Assembly: GCA_030535395.1 (NCBI GenBank)
Contig: JAUNLK010000004.1
Span: forward strand, 1-33,208
DNA from: Tissierellia bacterium
GTDB lineage: Bacteria > Bacillota > Clostridia > Tissierellales > Peptoniphilaceae
DNA length: 33,208 nt
Direction: 5' to 3'
Both the position numbers and the translations under genes were made by a program. The notes beneath the pieces were generated by a model, which did no database searches, was not told the origin of the DNA, and saw nothing but the letters and a program-made list of their open reading frames with translations. Shown piece after piece: positions 21,924-28,732 of the stretch. The first letter of the stretch is position 1. Every line of letters starts with the position of its first letter.

Positions 21924-23006
21924 CTACGACAGAGGCAGGCTGACGGCAAATTTAATCTCCTGCCCCCGGCTCTCGGCGCCAATGCTCCCCCCGTGGAGGG
22001 CCACAATTTCCCGGGCAATGGAAAGGCCCAGGCCGGCGCCGCCCCCGGTCCTCCGGGCGGGGTCCAGCCGGTAAAAGGGATCGAAGATCCGCTCCAGTTT
22101 CTCCGGGCCAATCTCATCCCCCTCATTGGTGAAGGTGATGGTCACCGCCTCCTCCCCCACGGCCACTTCCAGGGCAATTTCCGTGCCTTCATGGCTGTAG
22201 AGGACGGCATTTCTCAGGAGATTGTCCAAAACCCGCTGAATCTTGTCCGGATCACAGGGGAGGAGGAGCTCATCGGGGGCGTTGAGCTCTAGGCTCAAGT
22301 GCTTCTGGGCCAGCATGGGCCGGAACTCATAGGCCAATTGCTCCAGCAGCCGGGTCAAATTGATCTTGGCATAGCTGAGGTGGATGGCGGAGAGATTGAA
22401 GCGGGTGATCTCGAAAAACTCATTGATGAGCTCCTCCAGGCGCTGGGCCTTGCCCAGGGCAATGGAGAGGTACTTTTCCCTCAGTTCCCTTGAAATTTCC
22501 CCCTCGTCCCGGAGGAGGGTCAAATAGCCGATGACGGAGGAGAGGGGGGTCTTTAAGTCGTGGGCCAGGTACATGATGAGATCATTTTTCTTCTCCTCCT
22601 GCTCCCGGGCAAGTCTGGCATTTTCCATGGCCTCCCCTTTGAGCTCGTTGAGATTGGCGGCAATTTCCCCAAGTTCCGGGGAGAGCTCAATATAGCCCGA
22701 GTCCCCATCCAAAAGCTTTCTAGTGGCCCCCTGTAATTCGTAGAGATAGGCCAGCACCTTTTTCAAGAGCCTCCGGGTGAGGAGGACAATGGAAGCTCCC
22801 CACACCGCCGCCGATGCCCCATAGAGATAGCCCGCCCGGTAGTACCAGCGGTAGTTGGGCAGGAGGCTGGGGAGGAGCCACTGAAATAGCCCCGCCAAAA
22901 GGAGGGTAATCACCACAATCACCGCCGAGGCCAGGATGCACTGGCTGATATAGCCCCCATAGAGGCTGTTGAGAAGGGGGTCTCCCGCCGCTTTATTCAA
23001 TTTCAT
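21924..23006 (-). CDS. VanS-like sensor histidine kinase
   Basis: A 360-residue membrane kinase. Two helices (about 21-44 and 58-78) enclose a very short outer loop, then HAMP-like sequence, and the HisKA domain with His149 in YLAHDLKTPLSSVIGYL, which is close to the VanS H box. The ATPase domain has N box DNLLRNAVLY (261-270) and GGGAGLGLSIA (321-331). The G1 box is NEGDEIG rather than DNGxGI, as in the VanS group. The ATG at 23006 overlaps the regulator gene by 14 bases; the longer upstream frame would only repeat regulator sequence. No vanHAX genes are in the window, so glycopeptide sensing is not implied; an envelope signal is likely. Confidence 0.88.
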   Translation of the reverse strand: MKLNKAAGDPLLNSLYGGYISQCILASAVIVVITLLLAGLFQWLLPSLLPNYRWYYRAGYLYGASAAVWGASIVLLTRRLLKKVLAYLYELQGATRKLLDGDSGYIELSPELGEIAANLNELKGEAMENARLAREQEEKKNDLIMYLAHDLKTPLSSVIGYLTLLRDEGEISRELREKYLSIALGKAQRLEELINEFFEITRFNLSAIHLSYAKINLTRLLEQLAYEFRPMLAQKHLSLELNAPDELLLPCDPDKIQRVLDNLLRNAVLYSHEGTEIALEVAVGEEAVTITFTNEGDEIGPEKLERIFDPFYRLDPARRTGGGAGLGLSIAREIVALHGGSIGAESRGQEIKFAVSLPLS

Positions 23007-23694
23007 AGCCCACCCCCCAGACCGTTTTGATGAACTTCGGATTTTTGGCCGGCTCCTGGAGTTTTTCCCTGAGTCTGCCAATGTGAGCCATCACCGTATT
23101 GTTGTTGTTGCGATAGTACTTCTCCCCCCAGACCGCCTCAAAGAGCTCATCGGAGGGCACCACCCGCCCCTGATGCTCGGCCAGATGCCAGAGAATGGAA
23201 AATTCTATGGGGGTCAGGGAGATCTCCCTGCCGTAGAGGAGGCACTTGTGGCTCAGCCTGTTGATCACCAGGCCCCGAATGTCATACTCCTCCCCCTCCC
23301 CGGGGGCGTCCTTGGGCTGATTGTAGCTCTGATAGCGGCGCAGCTGGGTCTTGACCCTGGCCACCACCTCCAGGGGATTGAAGGGCTTGGTGATGTAGTC
23401 GTCGGCCCCCATGGTGAGCCCCATGATCTTGTCCCCGTCTGCAATTTTTGCCGTGAGCATGATGATGGGAAAGAAAAACTCCTCTCGAATCTCCTTGAGG
23501 AGCCTGAAGCCATCCATGTCCGGGAGCATCACATCCAGTATGGCCAGGTGGATCTCGCGGCCTTTCACCTCATCCAGGGCCTGGGCGCCCCGGGTGCACT
23601 TCAGGACGGAATAGCCGTCATTGACCAGATACACCTCCAAGAGGTCCAGGATTTCCACCTCATCGTCCACCAGCAAAATCGTCTCTTTTCCCAT
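22993..23694 (-). CDS. VanR-like OmpR-family response regulator
   Basis: A 233-residue DNA-binding regulator. Receiver domain: acidic pair in LLVDDEVEILDLLE, phosphorylated Asp54 in LAILDVMLPD, Thr in MLTAK and Lys103 in ITKPFNPLEVVARV. The C-terminal winged helix shows LTPIEFSILWHLAEHQG and a recognition helix with RNNNNTVMAHIGRLREKL, as in VanR. The ATG at 23694 has AAGGTGG ahead. A TATAAT lies upstream on the minus strand (23722-23717) without a clear -35. Works with the kinase encoded just downstream; targets unknown. Confidence 0.88.
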   Translation of the reverse strand: MGKETILLVDDEVEILDLLEVYLVNDGYSVLKCTRGAQALDEVKGREIHLAILDVMLPDMDGFRLLKEIREEFFFPIIMLTAKIADGDKIMGLTMGADDYITKPFNPLEVVARVKTQLRRYQSYNQPKDAPGEGEEYDIRGLVINRLSHKCLLYGREISLTPIEFSILWHLAEHQGRVVPSDELFEAVWGEKYYRNNNNTVMAHIGRLREKLQEPAKNPKFIKTVWGVGYEIE

Positions 23695-23754
23695 AGAAGT
23701 CCACCACCTTCTCCCTATTATATCCCAGAACGGGCCCCTCACCTACGGGCCAAA

Positions 23755-23782
23755 CAAAAAGAGCCCCCGAGGGGCTCTCTTT
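23755..23782 (-). terminator. Rho-independent terminator of the aminotransferase gene
   Basis: GAGCCCC/GGGGCTC stem with a 3-base loop; on the minus strand it runs into TTTTTG. It lies 12 to 40 bases after the stop. Confidence 0.88.
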
Positions 23783-23793
23783 GAATGCTGGAA

Positions 23794-24828
23794 TTACTTG
23801 CCGGGATGAACCACGTGGATCCATCCTTCGGGAGCTTCGATGTCGCCGGATTGGATGCCGGTGAGGGTGTCGTAGAGCTTCTTGGTGATGGGGCCCATTT
23901 CCTTCATGCCGGAGGGGAGGAAGATTTCCTCGCCCTTGTAGGTGATTTTGCCCACGGGGCTGATGACGGCTGCGGTGCCGCAGAGGCCGGCCTCTGCAAA
24001 GTCCTTCAGCTCGTCCACTTTCACGGGGCGCTCGCTGACCTTGAGGCCCAGGATGTCCCGAGCTACGATCATCAGGCTTCTCCGGGTAATGGAGGGGAGA
24101 ATGGTGTGGGACTCGGGGGTCACCACTTCACCGTCCTTGGTGACAAAGAGGAAGTTGGCGCCGCCGGTCTCCTCTATGTAGGTGCGAGTGGCGGAATCCA
24201 GGAAGACATTCTCATCGAATCCCCGCTGATGGGCGTCCACATAGGCGTGGAGACTCATGGCGTAGTTGAGACCCGCTTTGATGTGTCCGGTGCCGTGGGG
24301 TGCAGCCCGGTCGAAATCACTGACCACCAGGGACAGGGGCTTGGCGCCACCCTTGAAGTAGGGGCCCACGGGCATGGCAATGATCCGGAACTGATACTCA
24401 TCGGAGGGTTTTACCCCAATGACGGGACCGGAAGCAAACATATAGGGGCGGAGATAGAGGGAAGCGCCGCTGCCATAGGGGGGCACCCAGGAGAGATTTG
24501 CCTTGACCACTGCATCACAGGCCTCCACGAATTTTTCCACGGGATAGGGGGGCATGGCGATGTACTCGGCGGAGTTGGCCATTCTCTCGGCATTCATTTC
24601 GGGGCGGAAAATAACCACACTTCCGTCTTTCCGTGAATAGGCCTTCATTCCTTCAAAGACTTCTTGACAGTACTGGAGGATCCCGGAGCACTCATTGATG
24701 CGCACTTCAGGGTCGTCGGATAAGGTTCCCTCGTCCCAAGCTCCATCCTTATAGTTGGAGATAAAACGTTTGTCTATGGGGCGATACTCGAAACCCAAGT
24801 TGGACCAATCTAAATTCTGTTTTTCCAT
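23794..24828 (-). CDS. ilvE: Branched-chain amino acid aminotransferase
   Basis: A 344-residue fold-type IV PLP enzyme that interconverts Leu, Ile and Val with their 2-oxoacids, using 2-oxoglutarate/glutamate. The PLP lysine is Lys184 in HIKAGLNYA; the cofactor-binding YIEETGGANFLFV is at 218-229; the N-terminal QEVFEGMKAYSRKDG is the class signature region. Length fits the type II (about 340-360) bacterial and eukaryotic form. AGGAGG precedes the ATG. It is a single gene with its own promoter and terminator. It may serve synthesis or catabolism of branched-chain amino acids. Confidence 0.94.
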   Translation of the reverse strand: MEKQNLDWSNLGFEYRPIDKRFISNYKDGAWDEGTLSDDPEVRINECSGILQYCQEVFEGMKAYSRKDGSVVIFRPEMNAERMANSAEYIAMPPYPVEKFVEACDAVVKANLSWVPPYGSGASLYLRPYMFASGPVIGVKPSDEYQFRIIAMPVGPYFKGGAKPLSLVVSDFDRAAPHGTGHIKAGLNYAMSLHAYVDAHQRGFDENVFLDSATRTYIEETGGANFLFVTKDGEVVTPESHTILPSITRRSLMIVARDILGLKVSERPVKVDELKDFAEAGLCGTAAVISPVGKITYKGEEIFLPSGMKEMGPITKKLYDTLTGIQSGDIEAPEGWIHVVHPGK

Positions 24829-24879
24829 TGTGACCTCCTGTAGTCTTTGGTAGCTTCATAAAACTGGTACCTATTCAGT

Positions 24880-24908
24880 ATTTTAACTCACCTTTGGCCT
24901 CACTTCAA
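24880..24908 (-). promoter_or_regulatory. ilvE: Promoter of the aminotransferase gene
   Basis: On the minus strand TTGAAG (24908-24903), 17 bases, TAAAAT (24885-24880). The leader is only about 45 bases, too short for a T-box. Between here and the next gene (24909-24984) I see only a weak GC hairpin followed by seven T that may end the ArsC-like gene. Confidence 0.6.
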
Positions 24909-24984
24909 TAACTTCTGACCCTCTGTGGAAAGGTTTTTCTAAAAAAACGACTTTTCCCCCGAGATTTTGGGGATTTTATGAAAA

Positions 24985-25341
24985 CTATTTCCTCTCTTGG
25001 CGGGCAAATTCCCCCCAGGTCTTTTCATCGGCCCCCACGGCCACCCTGCCATTGTAGCGAACCAGGGGGAGCTTCAGGACCTCGGGGACTTCGATGATGT
25101 AATCCAGCTGCTGCTCCCCCACCATATGGGTCACCATGGCATAGGCGTCCCGCTCCTTGGTGTCCGGGTCCAAAAGCTCCTCCAGGCCCCCGGCCGCCCG
25201 AACCATGCTCTTGAGCTCTCCCATGCTCATGTAGATCTCCCTGAGGTCCACAAATTGATAGGAGATTCCCCGCTCCTTGAAAAAACGCTCCGCCTTTCTC
25301 GTGTCCTTGCTCTTCCTGTGTCCAAAAATTTGTAGGGCCAT
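24985..25341 (-). CDS. ArsC/Spx-family protein without cysteine
   Basis: A 118-residue thioredoxin-fold protein of the ArsC/YffB/Spx group. The opening LQIFGHRKSKDTRKAERFF matches the family's first strand, active-site loop and helix, but the loop reads K-S-K-D-T where family members have C-x-x-C or a single catalytic Cys; the whole protein contains no cysteine. Conserved elements at the back remain: PLVRYNGRVAVG with Arg95 after the cis-Pro. It therefore cannot be a thiol-based arsenate reductase; it may bind a partner protein, as Spx binds RNA polymerase, or be a structural relic. ATG with AGGAGGAG ahead; divergent from the nuclease gene. Confidence 0.82.
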   Translation of the reverse strand: MALQIFGHRKSKDTRKAERFFKERGISYQFVDLREIYMSMGELKSMVRAAGGLEELLDPDTKERDAYAMVTHMVGEQQLDYIIEVPEVLKLPLVRYNGRVAVGADEKTWGEFARQERK

Positions 25342-25357
25342 GGCCGCTCTCCTCCTG

Positions 25358-25366
25358 TGTTATACT
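25358..25366. promoter_or_regulatory. Overlapping divergent -10 elements
   Basis: Plus strand: TGTTATACT (25358-25366), an extended -10 whose start point would fall at about 25373, right at the nuclease ATG. Minus strand: TATAAC (25364-25359) for the ArsC-like gene, with TTGTTT 15 bases upstream. The two -10 hexamers share four base pairs, so the genes probably compete for polymerase. Confidence 0.45.
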
Positions 25367-25373
25367 CTTTTCT

Positions 25374-26063
25374 ATGATGAAACAAGCGATCTATCTCAAA
25401 AAATTCAGTAAACTCATCCCCCTCCTCCTTCTGGCCCTCCTCTCGGCCTGTCTCCCCCTGGAGGAAGTGCCCCGGGACCTCACCCCCGTGAGGGTGGAGC
25501 GGGTGGTGGACGGGGACACCTTTGTGGCCCAGGGCCCCGAGGGCAAAATCCGGGTGCGGATGATTGGGGTGGACACCCCCGAGTCGGTGAAGCCCAATAC
25601 CCCCGTGGAGTACTACGCCCTAGAGGCCTCGGCCTTTACCAAGGAGCAGCTCACGGGCAAGAAGGTCTACCTGGAGACCGACGAGGAGGAGAGGGACCAC
25701 TATCAGCGAGTCCTGGCCTATGTGTGGCTGGACAAGGCCCGGGACGAGGATGAGGATCTCTACAATTATCTCATTGTGGCCGAGGGCTATGCAAGGTCCC
25801 GGCCCTATCCCCCCAACACCCGCCACCAAAAGCTGCTGGACGAGGCCCAGGACCTGGCCCGGAAGGAAAGAGCGGGAATGTGGTCGGCCACGGAGGAGGA
25901 GGATTCGGCGGAGCCTGTGGCCATTAAGGGCAACCGGAGGAGCCACATCTACCACCTCCCCGAGGACCCCAGCTACAATAGCATCAGCCCCAAAAATGTC
26001 ATTTGGTTTCACAGCATTGAAGAGGCGGAGGCCGCGGGCTACCGCCGGGCCGGCAATAAATAA
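25374..26063 (+). CDS. Thermonuclease (SNase) family lipoprotein
   Basis: A 229-residue exported nuclease. A signal peptide ends in the lipobox LLSAC (Cys26). The staphylococcal nuclease domain begins at VRVERVVDGDTF (39-50); the catalytic Arg62, Glu70 (GVDTPE) and Arg112 (DHYQRVLAYVW) are all kept. A C-terminal element (183-225) with IKGNRRSHIYHLPE and VIWFHSIEEAEAAGYRRA is the metal-binding-like tail often fused to bacterial SNases, here without its usual cysteine. It degrades DNA or RNA outside the cell, for nutrition or against extracellular DNA. No ribosome site precedes either of the two adjacent ATGs, and the likely promoter places the start of transcription at the ATG. Confidence 0.9.
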   Translation: MMKQAIYLKKFSKLIPLLLLALLSACLPLEEVPRDLTPVRVERVVDGDTFVAQGPEGKIRVRMIGVDTPESVKPNTPVEYYALEASAFTKEQLTGKKVYLETDEEERDHYQRVLAYVWLDKARDEDEDLYNYLIVAEGYARSRPYPPNTRHQKLLDEAQDLARKERAGMWSATEEEDSAEPVAIKGNRRSHIYHLPEDPSYNSISPKNVIWFHSIEEAEAAGYRRAGNK

Positions 26064-26093
26064 AAAAATCTCCACAGCTGTGGAGATTTTTTT
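26062..26093. terminator. Bidirectional Rho-independent terminator
   Basis: A perfect palindrome with ATCTCCACAG/CTGTGGAGAT core and A7/T7 flanks. It ends the nuclease gene (plus) and the aminopeptidase gene (minus). Confidence 0.93.
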
Positions 26094-26101
26094 ATTGCCA
26101 T

Positions 26102-27841
26102 TTAGATGGGGCGAGTGGCCTCTTTTAAAAATTCCAAAACTTCCCCGTCCAGGTGGGGGGCCAGGGCCTCATAGACCTGCTTGTGATAGCCATTGAGATA
26201 GTCCCGCTCCCCCTGGCTCAAGAGCTCGGGGGCCAGGGCGTCCAGGTCGAAGGGCACCAGAGTCAGCTGGTCAAAGGCCAAAAAGCCCTCCCCGTCGTCT
26301 CGGACGGCCATGCAGTTTTCCAGGCGAATGCCATACTTCCCCTCAATGTAGAGGCCGGGCTCATTGGTGACAATATTGCCCACCTCCAGAGGCCAGAGCT
26401 TGAGGCTGGTGGCGGACTTGGCCACCCTGCCAAAGCCCACGGGCCCCTCGTGGATATTGGTGAGATAGCCCACCCCGTGGCCGGTGCCGTGATTGAAGTC
26501 TTTGTGGGCCCGCCACAGGGGACCCCGGGCCAGGACGTCCAGGGCGTAGCCGGAGATCCCCCGGGGGAAGACCCCCTGGGCCAGGCCAATGTGGCCCTTG
26601 AGGACCAGGGTGAAGTCCCTCTTTTCCTCCTCCGTCACCGGCCCCAGGGCCACCGTGCGGGTGATGTCCGTGGAGCCCTCCAGGTAGTCCCCTCCCGTGT
26701 CGGAGAGATAGAGGCCCCGAGGCTGTAGGGGCGCGTGGACCTCCGCCGTGGGGGCATAGTGGACAATGGCCCCATTGGGCCCATAGGCGGAGATGGACTC
26801 AAAGGAGGGGGCCACATAGCTTGCCACTTCCCCCCTCAGGCCCTCCAGCTTCTTGGCCGAGGACCACTCGGTTTCCCCGTTCAGATCGGTGGTCTTGAGC
26901 CAGTGGAAAAATTTCACCCAGGCAATGGCATCGTAGAGGTGGGCCTTTTTGAAATTCTCCACCTCCACGGGATTTTTCACCGCCTTTAAAAGGGCCGTGG
27001 GGTTCATCCCCTCCACCTTCTCCCCGCTAATGGCCCGGTAGAAGGTATAGCCCAGTTTGTCGGGGTCCAGGAGGACTTTCCCCTCCATTTCAGAGATCCC
27101 CCGGACGATGTCCCCATAGGGGGCCAGGGTGATCCCCAAGTCGGCCAAATAGGCCAGGACCTCCTCGCTGAAGGAGTCCGCCCCGGCATAGAGCCTGCCC
27201 CCCTCCGCCTCCAAAATGAGGAAGCTCAAAAAGAGGGGCTCGTGAACCATGTCCCCCCCGCGGAGATTGAGGAGCCAGGCAATGTCGTCCAAGCTGGTGA
27301 GGAGATGGGCAGCAGCCCCCTGCTCCGCCATGGTCTTTCGAATCTTGGCGAGCTTCTCCCCAGCGGAAAGCCCCGCGTACTCCTCCTTCAAAATCCACAC
27401 GGGAGCCTGGGGAAAGTCCGGGGGATTCCAGAGGCCCTCCAGGGGGTCTTCGTCAAAGTGAAGCTCCGTAAGCTCCGAAAGCTTCCGGCCCAAATCCACG
27501 GAGATGCAGCGGCCATCCACCGCCAAGGGGGAGATCCCCTCCCTTTCAATAAATTCCAAGAGGCTGGGGACCCCCTCCTCCCCCATTTTCATGAGGCTGA
27601 TGCCGGAGCCCTCCAGCTCCCTTGCCGCCTGAATAAAATAGCGGCCATCGGTCCAGAGATATGCCCCCTTTAGGGTCACCAAGAGGGTCCCGGCAGAGCC
27701 CGTAAAGCCCGAGAAGTGAGCCCGAGCCCGAAAGTGCTCCCCCACATACTCCGACTGGTGAAAATCCTCCGAGGGGATCAACACGCCCCCCCAGTTCCGC
27801 TCCTTCATCCGCTCTTGTAGGTTCATAATGGTATCCTTCAT
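26102..27841 (-). CDS. Xaa-Pro aminopeptidase (M24B family, long form)
   Basis: A 579-residue cytosolic dimetal peptidase that removes the N-terminal residue before proline. It has the three-domain layout of eukaryote-like aminopeptidase P: two creatinase-type N-terminal domains (about 7-140 and 150-290) and a pita-bread catalytic domain. All five metal ligands are visible: Asp381 and Asp392 (DTGGDYLEGSTDIT), His455 (HGTGHGVGYL), Glu494 (TNEPGLY) and Glu508 (IRLENC). The first ATG has AAGGAGGT 5 bases ahead; one at codon 6 is a weaker option. Single gene with its own promoter. Likely role: use of proline-rich peptides as a nitrogen and carbon source. Confidence 0.94.
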   Translation of the reverse strand: MKDTIMNLQERMKERNWGGVLIPSEDFHQSEYVGEHFRARAHFSGFTGSAGTLLVTLKGAYLWTDGRYFIQAARELEGSGISLMKMGEEGVPSLLEFIEREGISPLAVDGRCISVDLGRKLSELTELHFDEDPLEGLWNPPDFPQAPVWILKEEYAGLSAGEKLAKIRKTMAEQGAAAHLLTSLDDIAWLLNLRGGDMVHEPLFLSFLILEAEGGRLYAGADSFSEEVLAYLADLGITLAPYGDIVRGISEMEGKVLLDPDKLGYTFYRAISGEKVEGMNPTALLKAVKNPVEVENFKKAHLYDAIAWVKFFHWLKTTDLNGETEWSSAKKLEGLRGEVASYVAPSFESISAYGPNGAIVHYAPTAEVHAPLQPRGLYLSDTGGDYLEGSTDITRTVALGPVTEEEKRDFTLVLKGHIGLAQGVFPRGISGYALDVLARGPLWRAHKDFNHGTGHGVGYLTNIHEGPVGFGRVAKSATSLKLWPLEVGNIVTNEPGLYIEGKYGIRLENCMAVRDDGEGFLAFDQLTLVPFDLDALAPELLSQGERDYLNGYHKQVYEALAPHLDGEVLEFLKEATRPI

Positions 27842-27862
27842 CCCTACCTCCTTACTCCCTCT

Positions 27863-27891
27863 ATTGTAGAAAAGACCCGGCCAAGCTGCAA
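27863..27891 (-). promoter_or_regulatory. Promoter of the Xaa-Pro aminopeptidase gene
   Basis: On the minus strand TTGCAG (27891-27886), 17 bases, TACAAT (27868-27863). Confidence 0.6.
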
Positions 27892-27981
27892 TGGGAGAAT
27901 CCCCATTGGAAAGAATACATAAGTTGAAAACTTTACCTAAAAATTACATTGGATGTATTTTCATAAGCTCTATTCCCGTAG

Positions 27982-27987
27982 TATAAT
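27982..27987 (+). promoter_or_regulatory. -10 element before the 64-residue small protein
   Basis: A perfect TATAAT with only a poor -35 (TTTCAT, 17 bases upstream). The resulting leader is about 85 bases and holds a possible hairpin (GGGGTGAA with TTCACTCC, about 28018-28044). Nothing else is seen between 27892 and 28080. Confidence 0.45.
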
Positions 27988-28080
27988 TTACCCATAAGAT
28001 CAACCGCCGTTGCAGGGAGGGGTGAAAACCTTTTCTTCACTCCCAGCCATCCCACCGGCCCAAAAATGAGAGGAGCAAAT

Positions 28081-28275
28081 ATGAACTATCGCCACGAAAT
28101 CCGCGAGTTTTTAAAAAACATCGCCTATGTCTACTGCTACGGCGTCGTACTGGACAAAGTCTTCGGCTACCCCATCAAACCCTCCCTCCACCTGGGATTT
28201 GCCGTACTCGCCGGCATAGCCATTTACTGGTACGAACACAGAAAAACAACCCCCGAAACCGAAGTCCAAGGCTGA
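28081..28275 (+). CDS. Small membrane-associated protein, 64 residues
   Basis: A short gene with good signals: AGAGGAG 5 bases before the ATG at 28081, an upstream TATAAT, and a terminator 31 bases after the stop. The protein has a charged N-terminus (NYRHEIREFLKN), aromatic residues YVYCYG, and one clear hydrophobic helix (LGFAVLAGIAIYWY, about 41-54), then a basic/acidic tail. An in-frame ATG five codons upstream has no ribosome site. I do not recognise the family. Base use (many A-rich codons) differs a little from its neighbours. Confidence 0.65.
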   Translation: MNYRHEIREFLKNIAYVYCYGVVLDKVFGYPIKPSLHLGFAVLAGIAIYWYEHRKTTPETEVQG

Positions 28276-28306
28276 AAAGTCCATTTAAAATCTCTACTTA
28301 AAAAAT

Positions 28307-28339
28307 CCCCCTCGCCGTCCAAGACACGAGGGGGTTTTT
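28307..28339 (+). terminator. Rho-independent terminator after the small protein
   Basis: CCCCCTCG and CGAGGGGG form an 8-bp stem with a 12-base loop, followed by TTTTT. The stretch 28340-28470 beyond it shows no gene or structure that I can name. Confidence 0.88.
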
Positions 28340-28472
28340 CACAGAGAGCTCCAAAAGCTCTATGGAAATCAAAACACGGGAATATGAGCTGCGGCACAGA
28401 GCACAGCATCCAAGGAGGGGCAAGGGGCATCCTGGGGCTTGTGTGCGGGGAAGCCCCTGAAAATGAAAGTAT

Positions 28473-28510
28473 AAAAAAAAGCTGGACTGCAAAATTGCAA
28501 TCCAGCTTTT
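28473..28510 (-). terminator. Rho-independent terminator of tRNA-Leu
   Basis: On the minus strand AAAAGCTGGA-(T)-TGCAA pairs with TTGCA-(G)-TCCAGCTTTT, then a run of eight T. It starts 8 bases after the tRNA. Confidence 0.9.
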
Positions 28511-28517
28511 ATTTTTT

Positions 28518-28604
28518 TGGTGCGGATGACAGGACTTGAACCTGCACGAAGTTGCCCTCACAAGAACCTGAATCTTGCACGTCTGCCAATTCCGCCACAT
28601 CCGC
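28518..28604 (-). tRNA. tRNA-Leu(CAG), CCA encoded
   Basis: An 87-base class II tRNA. Acceptor GCGGATG/CATCCGC, D region GGCGGAATTGGCAGACG, anticodon stem CAAGA/TCTTG with loop TTCAGGT (anticodon CAG, reads CUG leucine codons), long variable arm (about 15 bases), T arm GCAGG-TTCAAGT-CCTGT and a 3' ACCA. All stems pair well. Confidence 0.95.
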
Positions 28605-28615
28605 TCAATGTTGAT

Positions 28616-28644
28616 ATTCTACATCAGACTTGGGGATTTGGCAA
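28616..28644 (-). promoter_or_regulatory. Promoter of tRNA-Leu
   Basis: On the minus strand TTGCCA (28644-28639), 17 bases, TAGAAT (28621-28616), 11 bases before the tRNA. Confidence 0.65.
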
Positions 28645-28684
28645 GGGGGTATTTTTGGGTTTTTCGTTTTTTCTGTTTCCCCTC

Positions 28685-28719
28685 GGGGCCTAAGCCCCCA
28701 GGACCCCCAGTGGGGGTCC
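28685..28719. other. Two tandem GC hairpins after nrdJ, no T tract
   Basis: GGACCCCC/GGGGGTCC (28701-28719, 3-base loop) and GGGGC/GCCCC (about 28685-28699) lie 13 bases beyond the nrdJ stop. On neither strand is there a run of T, so they are not standard terminators. They could be an mRNA 3'-end stabiliser or a Rho-linked pause. Confidence 0.6.
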
Positions 28720-28732
28720 CGGTGTTTTGTCC

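Noticed and set aside
23007-23081. Longer N-terminus for the VanS-like kinase
   Set aside because: The extra residues come from the antisense-like second frame of the regulator gene and have no helix or motif; the ATG at 23006 gives the expected start.
24829-24984. T-box leader of the branched-chain aminotransferase
   Set aside because: The predicted leader is only about 45 bases, and the GGTACC seen there is outside any T-box consensus or terminator/antiterminator structure.
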